This document shows, piece by piece, positions 23,143 through 35,151 of a stretch of 64,000 nt of DNA. The translations under genes and the position numbers were made by a program. Numbering within the stretch: position 1 is the stretch's first letter; every line of letters starts with the position of its first letter. The notes below the pieces were generated by a model, which was not told the origin of the DNA, did not search any database, and was given only the letters and a program-made list of their open reading frames with translations. Origin of the DNA: Stercorarius parasiticus (lineage: Eukaryota; Chordata; Aves; Charadriiformes; Stercorariidae); NCBI GenBank assembly GCA_013396915.1, contig VWZL01002559.1, positions 595,648 to 659,647 on the forward strand, read 5' to 3'.

Positions 23143-24138
23143 ATACATACATGACAGATCATCTCCCAAACGTACAGTAAGGACAAATAGAAGATTGCTA
23201 AATACACAGATAATCTTTCAGTATTGAAGGTCTTTCATAGACAGATACAATCTACAGCATAAATATAGAAGAAATATTAAGTAGCCAAACCACTGAAGAA
23301 TTTTATTGCACTCTACTGCATTGCCACAAAAATTGAGAGGTGTAAACTCATTTTCCATGCTTTACCAGACATGACCAGGCAGAGCTGAAGAGGACTACAG
23401 ACTTTTTTCAGTGAGTTCTTAAAAACACCAAACAATTTCTCTTATTTTCATGGATGAGAAAAACCTCAAAACTGTTCAGGGGGCCTTTACCCCAGTTTTT
23501 AACCTACACGCATTCTGGTCAATTCTCAGAACATAAACTCATTGAGCGTGGAAGTCAATATGAGACAGGCCTGAAGGAAGCCCAGGCCCAGCTGGGCCCA
23601 GCTCTCCCATCTGACCTTGTGAAACAAATCCTACTTTTCTCGCTTACCTTCCACATCCCATATTCTTTGCTCCTTATGTCAAAATTACCCCTATTAATTT
23701 AATTCCCTTTCCAGATCTCTTCAGATATGAAACTGAACTGTAACTGCTAACTCAGATTTCAGCTAGGATCTCTTAAAAAAATCTTTAAAACGCACATAAT
23801 TTTTGGGTTAAGTGAATGCAATGTTTCTGTAAGCATTGAGCAACACCTAGAGCATCTCCTCATATCCCCACACATGCACGGTGCTTCTGGAACACTGTAA
23901 ATACCTCCAGTATTAGGGTGGGGTTTTTCTACTACCACCTTTTCACAATTCTGTTTGTGTCTACTATGAGCTCCTAGTGACAACCACTGATCTGAAGAGT
24001 TTCTTTTATCTATATGTCCATGTCCGGGTTTGAGCGACACACGACTAATTTCTCTTCTAATGCTTGGGAGAACTGTACTTTTAGAAAACTCTAGTGTCTG
24101 CATTTGTGAAAATATTTACTTTATAGTCAGCTATGGTA
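23143..24138. other. AT-rich non-coding stretch
   Basis: No gene seen. Nested palindromes GGCCCAGCTGGGCC (23,585-23,598) and AGCTGGGCCCAGCT (23,590-23,603) overlap. A minus-strand donor-like site (TGGAAG then GTAAGCG) has its exon side at 23,648. Confidence 0.5.
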
Positions 24139-24685
24139 TGTGAGCGTCAAGGTCTCGGTGTTTTCAAGTTACCCAAGTTAGCAAGGATAGTGTTAGCAAG
24201 CGTTTTCAAGTTAGCAGGGATGAGCAGGAGCGAGACCCGACCACTTGACCCAAGCTGCCAACAGGATTATTTCATACCACGAACAGCACATTCAATATAA
24301 ATTAGACAGTTTCCTGAGTTCTCTCTCCATTGATGGCTGCGATCCTGAGTACTCCTTGACCCGGTGCCAGAGCCCTGAGCCCTTCCCTTCCTCCCGAAGC
24401 CGCAACGCTCGCAGGGTCCCATATTGGCTGTCCCTCCTGGGAGTGCACGGCTTCTCATGGTGGTACAGTCCTTGTGTATTTTATATTGGTGTCGGGATCA
24501 ATACTGGCTCTTTAGTACTATTAATACTAATCATTTAGTCTTATTCTATTAAATCTATTTCTATTTCAACCCTCAGGTTTCATTATTTTTCCCTGATTCC
24601 CCTTCCTGGGTTGGGAGGGGTCATCAGGTGATAGAATAATTGTCTGAATGACAATAAATCACTGTGGATTTCTCAAACCATAACA
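24139..24685 (+). mobile_element. Solo ERV LTR, second family
   Basis: Ends 'ttctcaaaccataaca', similar to the '…aaaccatgaca' ends of avian ERV LTRs. It has a TATA-like 'tattttatattgg' at 24,478-24,490, an ATTAAA signal at 24,548-24,553 and the block 'ctatttctatttcaaccctc' typical of these LTRs. An AATAAA also occurs at 24,653. The 5' boundary is a best guess at TGTGAGCGTC. The first 80 bp contain imperfect direct repeats of 'gttttcaagttagca'. No primer binding site follows, hence solo. Confidence 0.65.
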
Positions 24686-26442
24686 GCCCACTATTTAAAT
24701 ATGAAAAACATCAGTGACACTAACAGCCCTGTTTTCTGTAGGGTACGAGTTCCAAACTTATTTCAGTTGTGCACTAAGGCTGGCAGTAGGACCTCACCCT
24801 CTGCACCTCCAGAATTGTTTCCCAACTTGCTCCACAGAAGCCAAATCCCAGTAAAACACCCTTCTCTCTGCCCACAGCTGTATTGCATGGCTCACTGGCC
24901 TGTGCGGAGGAGCTGCCCACGACCAGCGACCATTGCTGGCCTCCTCACCAGCAAGGTGCCACGCAGGACGGGAGTGTGGAGCGCAGCCGCCAGGTGGCTG
25001 AGAAAGCAGCGAATCAGGCCAACCCACCAAACCAAGGAACAGCCTGCACACAGGCACTGGGTTTGTGCAGGCAGAATTGGGAGCTGCCATTTCTGCAAGC
25101 CACTTTGAAGCATACCACCAGTGACATTAGCATCACGGTTTAGAAACCTCTGCTCCAAAAACTTAAAACTCCTCCAGAAAAGATGAGCGGAACAGACCTA
25201 TTAAAAGTTCTGAAATGAAAATTCCATAGAATACTCTGAAACACCATTGCCCAGACCACTGGTGTCATTGTATCTCTCTACAGAATTTAAATCTTGCAGC
25301 CTAAGGTACATACCTCTAATTTATTAAGACGACTATGCAAATATAAAACTTTACGCTTCTGGCTGCATGAGTCTGCTGAAAGGCAGAAAAAGATGAAAGC
25401 AGGGAATTTTAATCTCAGTCATTTGTTTCAAAGGAATGCTAAACAGGAAGCAAAAGAAAATAGAAAATACAAAAGCTTTTAAAATGGTTCCAGTGCAGAT
25501 TTCAGCAGAATCATCCAGATCAAGTGCTTAGCTGGTGTGGCTGGAAATTCAAGAAAATATAATTCAGAGATGGGGACGAAATCCACCCCCCTCCCCCCCC
25601 ATCTTCCCAATGTGGCAGCATTTCCTGTTTCCTACCAGCTTGTTCTATTGTCTCTCTCTCACCTTCGTGAACACAATTTAAATCAGAGAATGCTGCTACT
25701 CTTTCCGTTCTCCCAAAGCAGGCATTACTGATACAAGTGTGTGCTGCTTGGGACATTTTTATTAACGTTTTACTTTGTGGTACCATTCTTCATTCTTGTT
25801 CTGGGTTTCCTGAATGGGTGCACAGGCAGTGTCCAAGCGAACGGGATATCAACTCTGGAAAAAAGTAAATAGCATTTTTTGTTCCCTTTTTTTCCCCAGT
25901 TAATCTCTGCACTGTTCTTTCTTTTTGTTAGTCCTTCCTGGTAAAAGACAATAAATTCACACACTTACAAAACAGGTGCGAGTGGTTGTTGCCAGGTGAC
26001 TGGCAAATAACTGATAGGAGTCCAATTAGCCAAATCTTCTCCCAGGCACAGGTATATTACGGAAGCAACAAAGAAAAAAAAGAAAAAAATATTTTTCTGG
26101 TTCAAGGTCCCCTTCGATTTGGATTTGGTTTTATTGTTACTTTGATTGCAGTTTTAATTCCCTTCCCTATTACAGAGAAAGCAAAATAACTCGACGATCG
26201 ACTCCGGAGCATGCAGGCAGGGTCTGGAAGACAGAAGGCCACGCTCTGCACTGACCTGCCACCGAAACCTCCTGCCTCGGGTGAACTGAGGTCAGCATGA
26301 AAGTGCGACTGAAGGGGAATAAAATCCTGTATCTCATTTCTCTCCTTTAAACAGCAACCAAATCAGGGGCATTATTTTCCGTCTTCCAGCCTGTATGGTT
26401 GCGGTAATTTGGATTTTCTTCTACTTAGCTGAGCAAGCATGG
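24686..26442. other. Non-coding stretch, GC-rich part at 24.8-25.1 kb
   Basis: A GC-rich section (24,800-25,100) next to the LTR has overlapping open frames on both strands (135, 98, 86 and 88 codons). It also has an acceptor-like 'cttctctctgcccacag' ending near 24,879, but no good donor and no familiar peptide. A C-rich run lies at 25,586-25,600. A minus-strand donor-like site (CACGAAG then GTGAGAG) has its exon side near 25,663. Confidence 0.45.
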
Positions 26443-26466
26443 GGAGGAGGAGGAGGAGGAGGAGGA
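26443..26466. repeat. (GGA)n microsatellite
   Basis: About eight tandem GGA triplets in a purine-only tract. Confidence 0.85.
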
Positions 26467-28609
26467 AAAGGTACTAATCTCTTTAGAAAGCAGCACTTGA
26501 CACCAAGTGTGTAGGTGCTAATGACTACTTCTAGGGAACTGACACAATACCAAGCATTTACAGTATAGTGAAGCTTTGCTGTAAGAGGAGTGAAGGTCCA
26601 CTGAAGCGATTAATTCATGATTTTTATTCCATCACACCATAAGAAAGCCACAATATGATTAACTCCAAAGTGATTCTACACTTGTTCAAACATCCACAGT
26701 GAGAAACGAGAGCAGTGTATCATCCCACTTGGGTGACCAGAGAGCAGAAAAGAAGGTGCAGTTCACCTTTCTTCGATTCCTCAGAAAGACTGAAAATGTC
26801 AACTATTAAATTAAAAACAGAAAGAAAGAATGCGCATTGTTCCATGCAGACAGAAAAAAAAAGCAGAAGCCAACCAAACCTCAATGAAGTGTGGCCAGTA
26901 GCAAACACAGGGGAAGCAAATTTCAAATGAATCACAGGATGAACGTTCCCCAGCTCCCCACACATCTCTCTGCTACGTAATTAAGCTAAAACTGTCCTTA
27001 CAGAGGGAAAGAAAGCTGCAATAGCTTTATTTACATACAAACAATTATTCAACTGTAAACACAACTCACACCCATGGGAGTTAATGGAGAAAGCTTCAAC
27101 ACAGCTATCGACTGCACTTTAGCTCCTCTTCAGATGCCAAGGAGCAATTACAGACTCTTCCACCTTGGGAATTCTGAAATATTCCCCTCCTTATCTGGAC
27201 TAACTTGTGCCATTCCTATGTCAAATACACTAAAACCTGTCTCAGGTGTTGGGTTTGTTGGTTGGGGTTTTTTTTGCCTGGACCAAGGCGTATTTGCACA
27301 AAGTGTGCCTGAGCAATAGTACAAAACTAAAAATTAACTAGGAACATGCAACTTTATACAGCCCACCATAAAGTGCCACTAATGGCAGAGCAATACCGCC
27401 TGAACCATGGCCTCTTTGGAAATCTACAAATGTTTGCTGCGGAATTGTACAGGTTTCACCACAGCAAATCTCAGTTTAGCAAGTAAAAACAGTCATGCAA
27501 GACGTTTTGCTAAAGCATGACTTGTTTTGGCGTAGAATTTCCCGCTGATCCTTCCTACTTTACTGTTCAAATACTGCTTTTGCCCAAGATACTGGCCTCC
27601 ATTCTTTACCCCCAACTTGCATGTCTAAGTTTTTGTTGTACTATTGTGTTATTTGGCACATGAAGAATGAGGTTAAGTGGTAAATTATTACCTTATCTTT
27701 GCAAGATGAATTAGGCCTAGACACAAAGGTGCCAAAAGTAATTATCATATTAGATGAGGCATAGTGAGACTCACAAAGTTAACCTCTGCACAACTACTGC
27801 ACGTGGAGCTGTACCTTTGCTCACGCTGGTGAAGTTCCCGTACACCCAGATCTCTCCCATGTGCACTGGAGCTTCCTTTGACCTCAGAAAGAGACATTTC
27901 AGAGAGCAATATCTACGGAAAATTTATTTCAGTCTTCCCTAAGCTCCATTTAAAAAACGTTTCTACTCTTTTTGTCTTCCTTAACTAGCTCACTGCAAGG
28001 TTACATGCAAGGAAGAAGTGATCATCAGGGAGAAGGAAATGGGATTCTTTTTCTACTTTTGCCAACAAATATTCCTTCCTGGATCTTAATTTCAACTCCG
28101 GGACGTGTTCACTGCCCAGCAGAAAGCATGCCCGTAGCCAATCAGGTACTGGAAATCAGAAAATCCTGAATGGAAGCTCAGTGTTGCAACATCTCCAATG
28201 CAAATTTAAGGTCACAAAGACACAGAAGTTTTGATTTTGCTTCTTTCTGCAATAATGACTTCTCTTAAAAAAAAATAATGGTGAGAGGAATTACGAAGAA
28301 CTGAAGCTTTTCCTTTTAATGCAAATGTAGTTGAAAGTGCATTAATCACAAAAGATTCATCAGGTATTAAACCAAATGCTAAAATTACAGGCAATCTTAT
28401 GGTAGGTTTGCTGTCCCGGGAAAGAATGGAGCAAATCTACTACATAAGTAGTTCTATTGAAAAAAATAGGATCGGTAGCTGATTTGGTTAAGTTGGGGTA
28501 GGCAACTGTTGAGGACCAAGCTTCAAGCAGCCCTGTTATCTGTGTGCTTTCCTTCAGCCCCCCCAGCAGCTGTGTGTGCTTCACCAGACTCTTTCACCCC
28601 ACAGCTGTG
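26467..28609. other. AT-rich non-coding stretch
   Basis: No gene or known repeat recognised. Confidence 0.55.
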
Positions 28610-28790
28610 GCTCCCTGCAGCGGAGCTTGGACTCGCCTCCACTCAAGCCGGGCGCGAGAGCCAGCGCGAGGCAGGGCTGGGACCACTGCGGCAAGAGGAG
28701 GTGAAACCACAATGGCCAAGCGCCAGGTCTTACACCAGCCTGTGTCAACCCCTCCCAACCTTACAAACGTGACATTGCTCAAGGTAAAAT
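28610..28790 (+). other. Small CpG patch with a possible first coding exon
   Basis: Eight or nine CpGs between 28,630 and 28,730. They are followed by an ATG at 28,712 in strong initiation context (A at -3, G at +4) that opens a frame beginning MAKRQVLHQPVSTPP. After 24 codons a donor-like CTCAAG then GTAAAA follows near 28,784. The combination is what a first exon looks like, but the donor is mediocre and I do not recognise the peptide. A larger minus-strand frame overlaps it. Confidence 0.18.
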
Positions 28791-31700
28791 AATTCCCTTC
28801 CACAACAATGTAATTATTCCATTGATAATGATTCCTCACTGCCCGCAGAGTTTCTCTAATTTCAAGCTATTAAACTCCATTGTGATGTCCCAGTGGAGAA
28901 CAGCTATATGTAGTGCGTATTTGCTGTGCAAAATCAAACATAAATCACTTTTCCTCAGGAAACTGTATGATTTGCACAGGTGACAAAAAGTGAATTTTCC
29001 ATATCTCTCAGAAGTTATAGTCTCTTTTTCTAGTTAATTCTCACTTATTTTTTCAACAATAGCCAATACAAAATATATTGGGATAGTCTCAAGTATTAAT
29101 GAAGTTATGTGCTCCCAGCTGTTAATATGTTCCTCTCCGCACCTTTTGTACCATGTATTTATAATGCTGTTTGGATCAGTTTGAAAAAAGAAAAAGAAGA
29201 AAAAAAATCGAACAGTCAGTTGCAAAATCTACAATGGTTTTCAACAGGGCTGCAAAACTGTTAAAAAGGTTCCCTAAATCCTATTTCAAAAATCCCATTT
29301 TCAAATTGCTACACTAACACCAGTGACAGCAAAACAGTTTCCCAAAAGCCAGAGAAATGTCACACTGGTGTTTAAAAATCTAAGCAGTCTGGCAGTTCAG
29401 CTATTGCACGCATCTCAGGGGGCCAGGAGGTGATGTGGCTGCTTTTCTACGAGCAGGTACCGGACTCCCTGGATGCAGCAGCCAGACTGGGTTAGAGTCA
29501 AACTGCCCCAGCCTGTAACGGGGCAGCTCCTCCGCAGGTTACAGCATGGAGTGGGCATCTGGACATTGTAGTCAAGTGTTGGGACCGACTCATTGTGGCT
29601 ACTAAGACTTTTGGCAGATTTTGGGTGGATCTCGCAGCCAGGCACCACACTCTTTGTGTGAATTCTGCTTTGCTCTGCCACTGAAGAGATTCGAGGCAAA
29701 AGCAGTCTCAGGTGACAGGAGGGACACAGGAGCTACTTCAAGCAGAGAGCAGGAAAACGATGGCTGAGCTGTTAAAGCTCCTCCGCATTTGAGTTTGGGC
29801 TGTTCAAAGTTAAAAGAGACTGACTGAGTAGCAGCCTGCACAAATTCCTAAACACTGAAATTAATCTGTCATCTTCCAAGATCACTATCAACAGAGGGCA
29901 GCTCTGGAAAAATAACAGGTGATGGAAAGACAGAATAAGTAAATAAATCAACAGTTAAATATCGCTTTCTAGCAAATTATATTTTTATGTAGATGATACT
30001 CTGCTATGCAAGACATCTTTTCAGTAGGGAACAAAGTCATGAATAATATCACTCTAACCAACTAACAGCAAATAAAACATGGAGATTTGGCATAGTAGAT
30101 AGAAACAAATCTGCTAAAATTTTTTTCTATATCACTCACATTAAAATAATGAAACTATATAAAAGCTTCCTCATACCACATTCCTCTGAGTGCATTTCTT
30201 TTCTGATCTGCATCTTCCGTTCTAAAAATATTTTCTGTTTTACCCTTTGGCCATCAGCTGAAACAAATATCCCCCTGATCCTTTCCAGGTATAAAATTAA
30301 AATGAAAAGAGAAATGCAATTTCTACAGAGTCCCAACAGCCCTTCTGAAATGTGCCATGTTGACACACAGATTTCAAAAACACATTAGGAGATTTTTGAC
30401 CTTTTGCTCCTTCAAATCAGCTGGAGTAAAGATACAGGTCATTTTGCAATAGGAGTTCTCCCTGTAAGACAGTTTGCATAAAGTAGTAAGAATGTCTTCC
30501 AGGAGAATTTCCTTTTCTTTCTAAATATGAGTTAAAGGACTACTTTAGAAAAAAAGATAAAAATCACAAAAATGAAATTTTAAAGATCTATTAGAAAGAG
30601 CTGTTAAATCCTGGATTGCAGAACTAGTCAAAATCCACAAATGGTATTGTGGTCAATAATGTCTGGTCTATCAAAATTCATGTGGCAACACAATGCCTGC
30701 ACTGAACAATTTACAGTCTAATTTACAACAGAACCTTCTAAGTTCATTTAACAAACAACTAGTGGTAGAAAAATAGGAGAATAATCACAGTGAATATACT
30801 TAAGACATGGAAAAAAATCATTGAGATCTCCTTTTTCTTCAAATGAAGCTGCTTTGGTTAGCTATCCTCAATTTGATGGGGAATTAACAGGTGTGATGTT
30901 TAATGGATTTCTATAAATACCGTGAATTGCAACATTGACTTAGAACTTCATGGGACTGGCATTGTAAAACTACTGGTAAGACTTCCTTCAATTCATGCAA
31001 GCATTATTAGAAGAAAAACCTCTACCTTACAGCAATGTATTACTTAAGCACAGGCAACTCATTTTATTGCAGGTGATAACCACGACCTGCAGCTGTGCTG
31101 TAATGCGCAAAAGTTGATCCTCCTAGAGACCAGTTCCTGTTTCCCCCATTGCAAAGCTGAGTGAAGGCTTGTCCAGCCTACATTCCACAGCCCAGCCCGA
31201 GCAAACCGGGCTGCTCACTCTCCCCTGACACCAGAGTGTCCTGCTTCTACCCGCACCCCAAGTACGCACGGTATGGGACTTCAAATTTGGTTGAGGTGTC
31301 TTTGTAGCTTCCTTTTACATACTGCTCCACTAGTGAACAGAGGATTTAATTTTTTTTAAGATGATCTATCAGGCATTTTTTTTAAGTGGCAATTTAAATT
31401 AACGAATCAAATACACTGACATTGTAAGAAGAAAAAGTGCAGAAAAAACATGGGAACTTATTTTCTCTAAATCCAACCTTTCTTTCATCCATGTATATAT
31501 CATCATTCAATAAGAGGAGCACACCAAGTATATCAGTCATTTTCACAGCATGAAGAAGAAAACCTTATTCCTTTCTCTGAGCACCCTCTCTCTTTGTTCA
31601 CCTTTAAATATTTTGTCAGAACACATATTTCCTACAATAAACATGTCCTGAATGGAAGGAGAGCTGTGAAAAGAACTAGAACATAAGAAGTACTAAAGGA

Positions 31701-32399
31701 AATACTTCTGACAATATTTCTGCACAGACTTGGAACTACCATCTGCTCACAAAAAAGCAAATGTTCATAACTGACTGGTCAAACTGTGCAAGTGAGCCAT
31801 CTCATTCACTTCATGGGGATGTTTGCCTGGACTGAGTTATACCTGCAGCCTATAAACAAACAAGAAGAATAGCATTGTAGACAAGATTAAACTAAACCCT
31901 TAAAACTGTATTATTCACACTTTCAGTGAAATAGATAGACAGATTTTTAAAATTTAATTTTTATATATGACTTCTTCCTGCATTGAGAAATTCGGATTAT
32001 TTCTCAGTAATCAATGAGGAACCAAATCCAGCACAGCAGAAGTTTCATTAAATTCATTCACTGTTCATTCAAAGTTGTGGGAGACTTTTTTCAATGTACT
32101 ACTTTATTTTCATTATATATGAGGAAAAGTGCATTGTAGTTCTAGGATTTTGTTTCTGTACTTTAAAAATAGCTGTCATATTATTGTCGTAGTATTTTCT
32201 TTTCCTCATAATGTTGTTTCACACATCACATAACAGACTAGCAGCAACTTCAAGCAAGTACCCCCACAGCAATAAAAATAACATGACTGTTAACCAATGC
32301 AAAAAGATTTACATTTTTTCAAAAATCACACTTTATAAAAAGTCTAACTTCTCTGACTGCAAGGTTAATTTCTCTGATTACCTTTTTCCCAGAAACCTC
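28791..32399. other. AT-rich non-coding stretch
   Basis: No gene recognised. Slightly GC-rich sections at 29,400-29,580 and 31,090-31,270 carry no identifiable exon. Confidence 0.55.
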
Positions 32400-32702
32400 A
32401 GCCCACCCAGGGCTGTCTGCAAGGGCATGCAGTGATAGGACGAGGGGCAATGGCTTTAAACTAGAGCAGGGCAGGTTTAGATTAGACATTAGAAAGAAGT
32501 TCTTTACAATGATGGTGGTGAAACACTGGCCCAGGTTGCCCAGAGAGGTGGTGGAGGCCCCATCCCTGGAGACATTCAAGGCCAGGCTCGATGAGGCTCT
32601 AAGCAACCTGATCTAGTTGAAGAAGTCCCTGCTTAGTGCAGGGGGGTTGGACTAGATGACCTTTAAAGGTCCCTTCCAACCCAACCCAGTCTATGATTCT
32701 AT
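32400..32702 (+). mobile_element. CR1 LINE, 3' UTR fragment
   Basis: Contains 'tgataggacgaggggcaatg', 'ggttgcccagagaggtggtg', 'catccctggagacattcaag' and 'ggactagatgacctttaaag', all CR1 3' UTR landmarks in order. It ends in the 8-bp repeat type (ctatgattctat). Only the last ~300 bp of the LINE are present and no ORF2 sequence. The closing block differs from that of the 63.3-kb copy, so it is a different subfamily. Confidence 0.93.
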
Positions 32703-35123
32703 CCAGCCCTCCTCCCAGCACACTAATGAAGGACCTGGCCTCTCCCGTTCTTCTCCACCCTTCCTAACTAGTGTAACAAAAAAAAACCAAACCCAAACCA
32801 CTTTTGAGAGCAGTTGTTTCTGCTTCAATGTGTGAGAACATATGCAGATCTTATCTGTTGCCTTGCTGCAGTTCTAGTTTTATTTTAGCTGGTTTGGACG
32901 ATTTTATCTTCAGGCACTGCAAACATCTGTGGCTTGAAGCCAAGGGGGAGTTGTGACACTGCCCACAGAATTTCCTGCACTTCACAGTTGGTTGATCACC
33001 ATTCCCCACTCCCGAACCCCTCCCTTGTTTTTACCTACTATATTTTTAAAGTATGTTCTTTCCAAATAAATCCAAAAGACACTCTTCTGTGCAAGTTTTA
33101 TGGATTTTCATTTAAATAGATAGGTGGAGGAGGTATATAAACTAGCATTTTCCCATCCATTTTATGTAAAGTCATACCTAAGATGATGTGCGCACCACCA
33201 AAATAGCTGTTCAAAATGAATCATTCATACCAGCTTCCAACTTCTTGTAACAGATAAGGATTGAACCACCATTGCAAAACCTTTAGAAATGTCTTATAAT
33301 AAGATCGAGCGTTTTCTTAGCACAATGCAATGTGGGAATGCAAAGTAAGGAAAAATACCTAAATGATGCTTTTTAAATTTATAGTATGAGAATTACCTAC
33401 GTTTACTCAAATTTGACTACAGAACTAACGAAAGCCTTGTTACATACAAAGTTTATGAAAAAAATGGAACACCATCACAAGGGCCAAGACTCGTACAGCA
33501 AATCAAAGGATTAAAATGAGACTCCAGATGGAAAACAACTGAAGCTTTTCCTAAATTTTAAATCTCACTGTACCTTGGCTGGTGACGAACTGTAATAATG
33601 TATGTATGAACAGGCACACAAACACCCATGTGTATTCATATGCATGCATATGCAAAAAACTCCCATCTTCTAAAGTTCACTTTATATTCTCAGTATTCAA
33701 AAAGCTTATGATGATTTTCGGGGATTTGCTGTTTCTGCCATTTTTCTTTCACATACAGATTTTTATTTTTTTTATTTTATTTCACATACAGAAAATTATT
33801 TTTTCAGGTTTGCAGGGTGTCCTTTTCTCCTCCTTTTCACTTTTCTTTCATTTTTTCTTTTTACCAGTGCATATTTTATCAAAATTATTTCAAAATTCCA
33901 TGAAGGCAAGAGAGAAAATTCTCTGATCCTTAATAATCTCATGCCTCAACTATTGTAATCTCTTCCAGTTCAGCCTTTGCAAATCCCATCTTGCTATCCC
34001 TTAATTCCATTTTAAAATACTAAAACAATTGTGCTGGCTCTACTTTGATTGCATGAGGTAGGGATTTTTTTCATTTTTCTTTTCTTTCTTTCACAATCCC
34101 GCAGAAGGACACCACCCTGGTGGAGTCTGGCAGGAGCTGTGAATCTGGAGCTCTGCAACAATCTCCTTGACTGCCCATTTACCAGAGTTTACAACGATTT
34201 ATCTGTTCACAAAAGGCAATCCCACTAACCTGCAAAATCTACCACTCTATCAAATCTCTCTTCAAAATTCAGTGGTCCTCTGATGACTACAAATGATCCA
34301 CTTCTGATTAGTATCAACTCTGGTTCAGATACAAATTCTGAGCCAGAAAGTGGCCAGAAACGTTACAGAAACAAGAAGTTACCTCATTACTAAAACTCTT
34401 TCCCAAAGGCTCTGCTACCAGCCCTTGTCAGAAACTGTATGTAACTATTTGCCTTTCCTAATTTTCAGGAATGCTTCTCCATTGGATCTGAAAACAAGCT
34501 TATGAGAAAACTAAGATTTGGCACCACCCTAATCTCACCACCTTGCAAAGTATCTGCTTTATCTTCATTTCATCTCATCCATAGAGCGCCCCGACAAGTA
34601 GCAACTCAGGCACTCTTAACAGAAAAGGGAGGAAAAAGAGAAGAGTGTAGTTGTTAGAAGTTGTGTCTATGCCCATTGGGCTGAGATTTCCTCTCCTTTT
34701 CAGTGCAGTTTCTCAAGCGAGACTGACATAGACATTTGCAGTGGTGAGTCACTCCAGACTGTGCCCTTCCTCTGGGGACCTAAGGGGTGATGGGAAGGGG
34801 AAGAATTCCTCAGCAGGGAGGTTTGGGAAAAAAAAAAAAAAAAAAAAAGAAGAAAGGAAAAAAACAAGGAGGGGGAACAGCCCCAGCTCATAAGAGTGTG
34901 GTGGGCATCCCAGAAGGTGATAAAAGTAACTTTTTCAGTTCTGCCATGTACTGTTTCATAATAGGTTTCTCCTGCCCAATGCAAGCAGTTTACGAAGACT
35001 AACATGGATTTATTTCCCTTCAGGTTGTAATTTATATCTCAGGGGCTAGGTTTGATTAGAAAAAGTAAAGACAAAAATATCAATAGACAACATAGGAAAT
35101 TATTCTTTGCTTTTTTTTTTTTT
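32703..35123. other. AT-rich non-coding stretch
   Basis: No gene recognised. Contains a 16-bp palindrome at 33,637-33,652, a repeated TTCACATACAGA pair (near 33,748 and 33,781) in T-rich DNA, and a 21-A run at about 34,828-34,848 inside a purine tract. Confidence 0.5.
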
Positions 35124-35151
35124 NNNNNNNNNNNNNNNNNNNNNNNNNNNN
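35124..35151. other. Assembly gap (28 N)
   Basis: Twenty-eight N follow a 13-T run and precede a C-rich, GC-rich segment (ctcccccgccgctg). The true gap length may differ. Confidence 0.97.

Noticed and set aside
27731..27750. 'ggtgccaaaagtaattatc' resembles a mariner terminal sequence (GGTGCAAAAGTAATTGC).
   Set aside because: Only this short stretch matches; no second terminal repeat or transposase sequence nearby.
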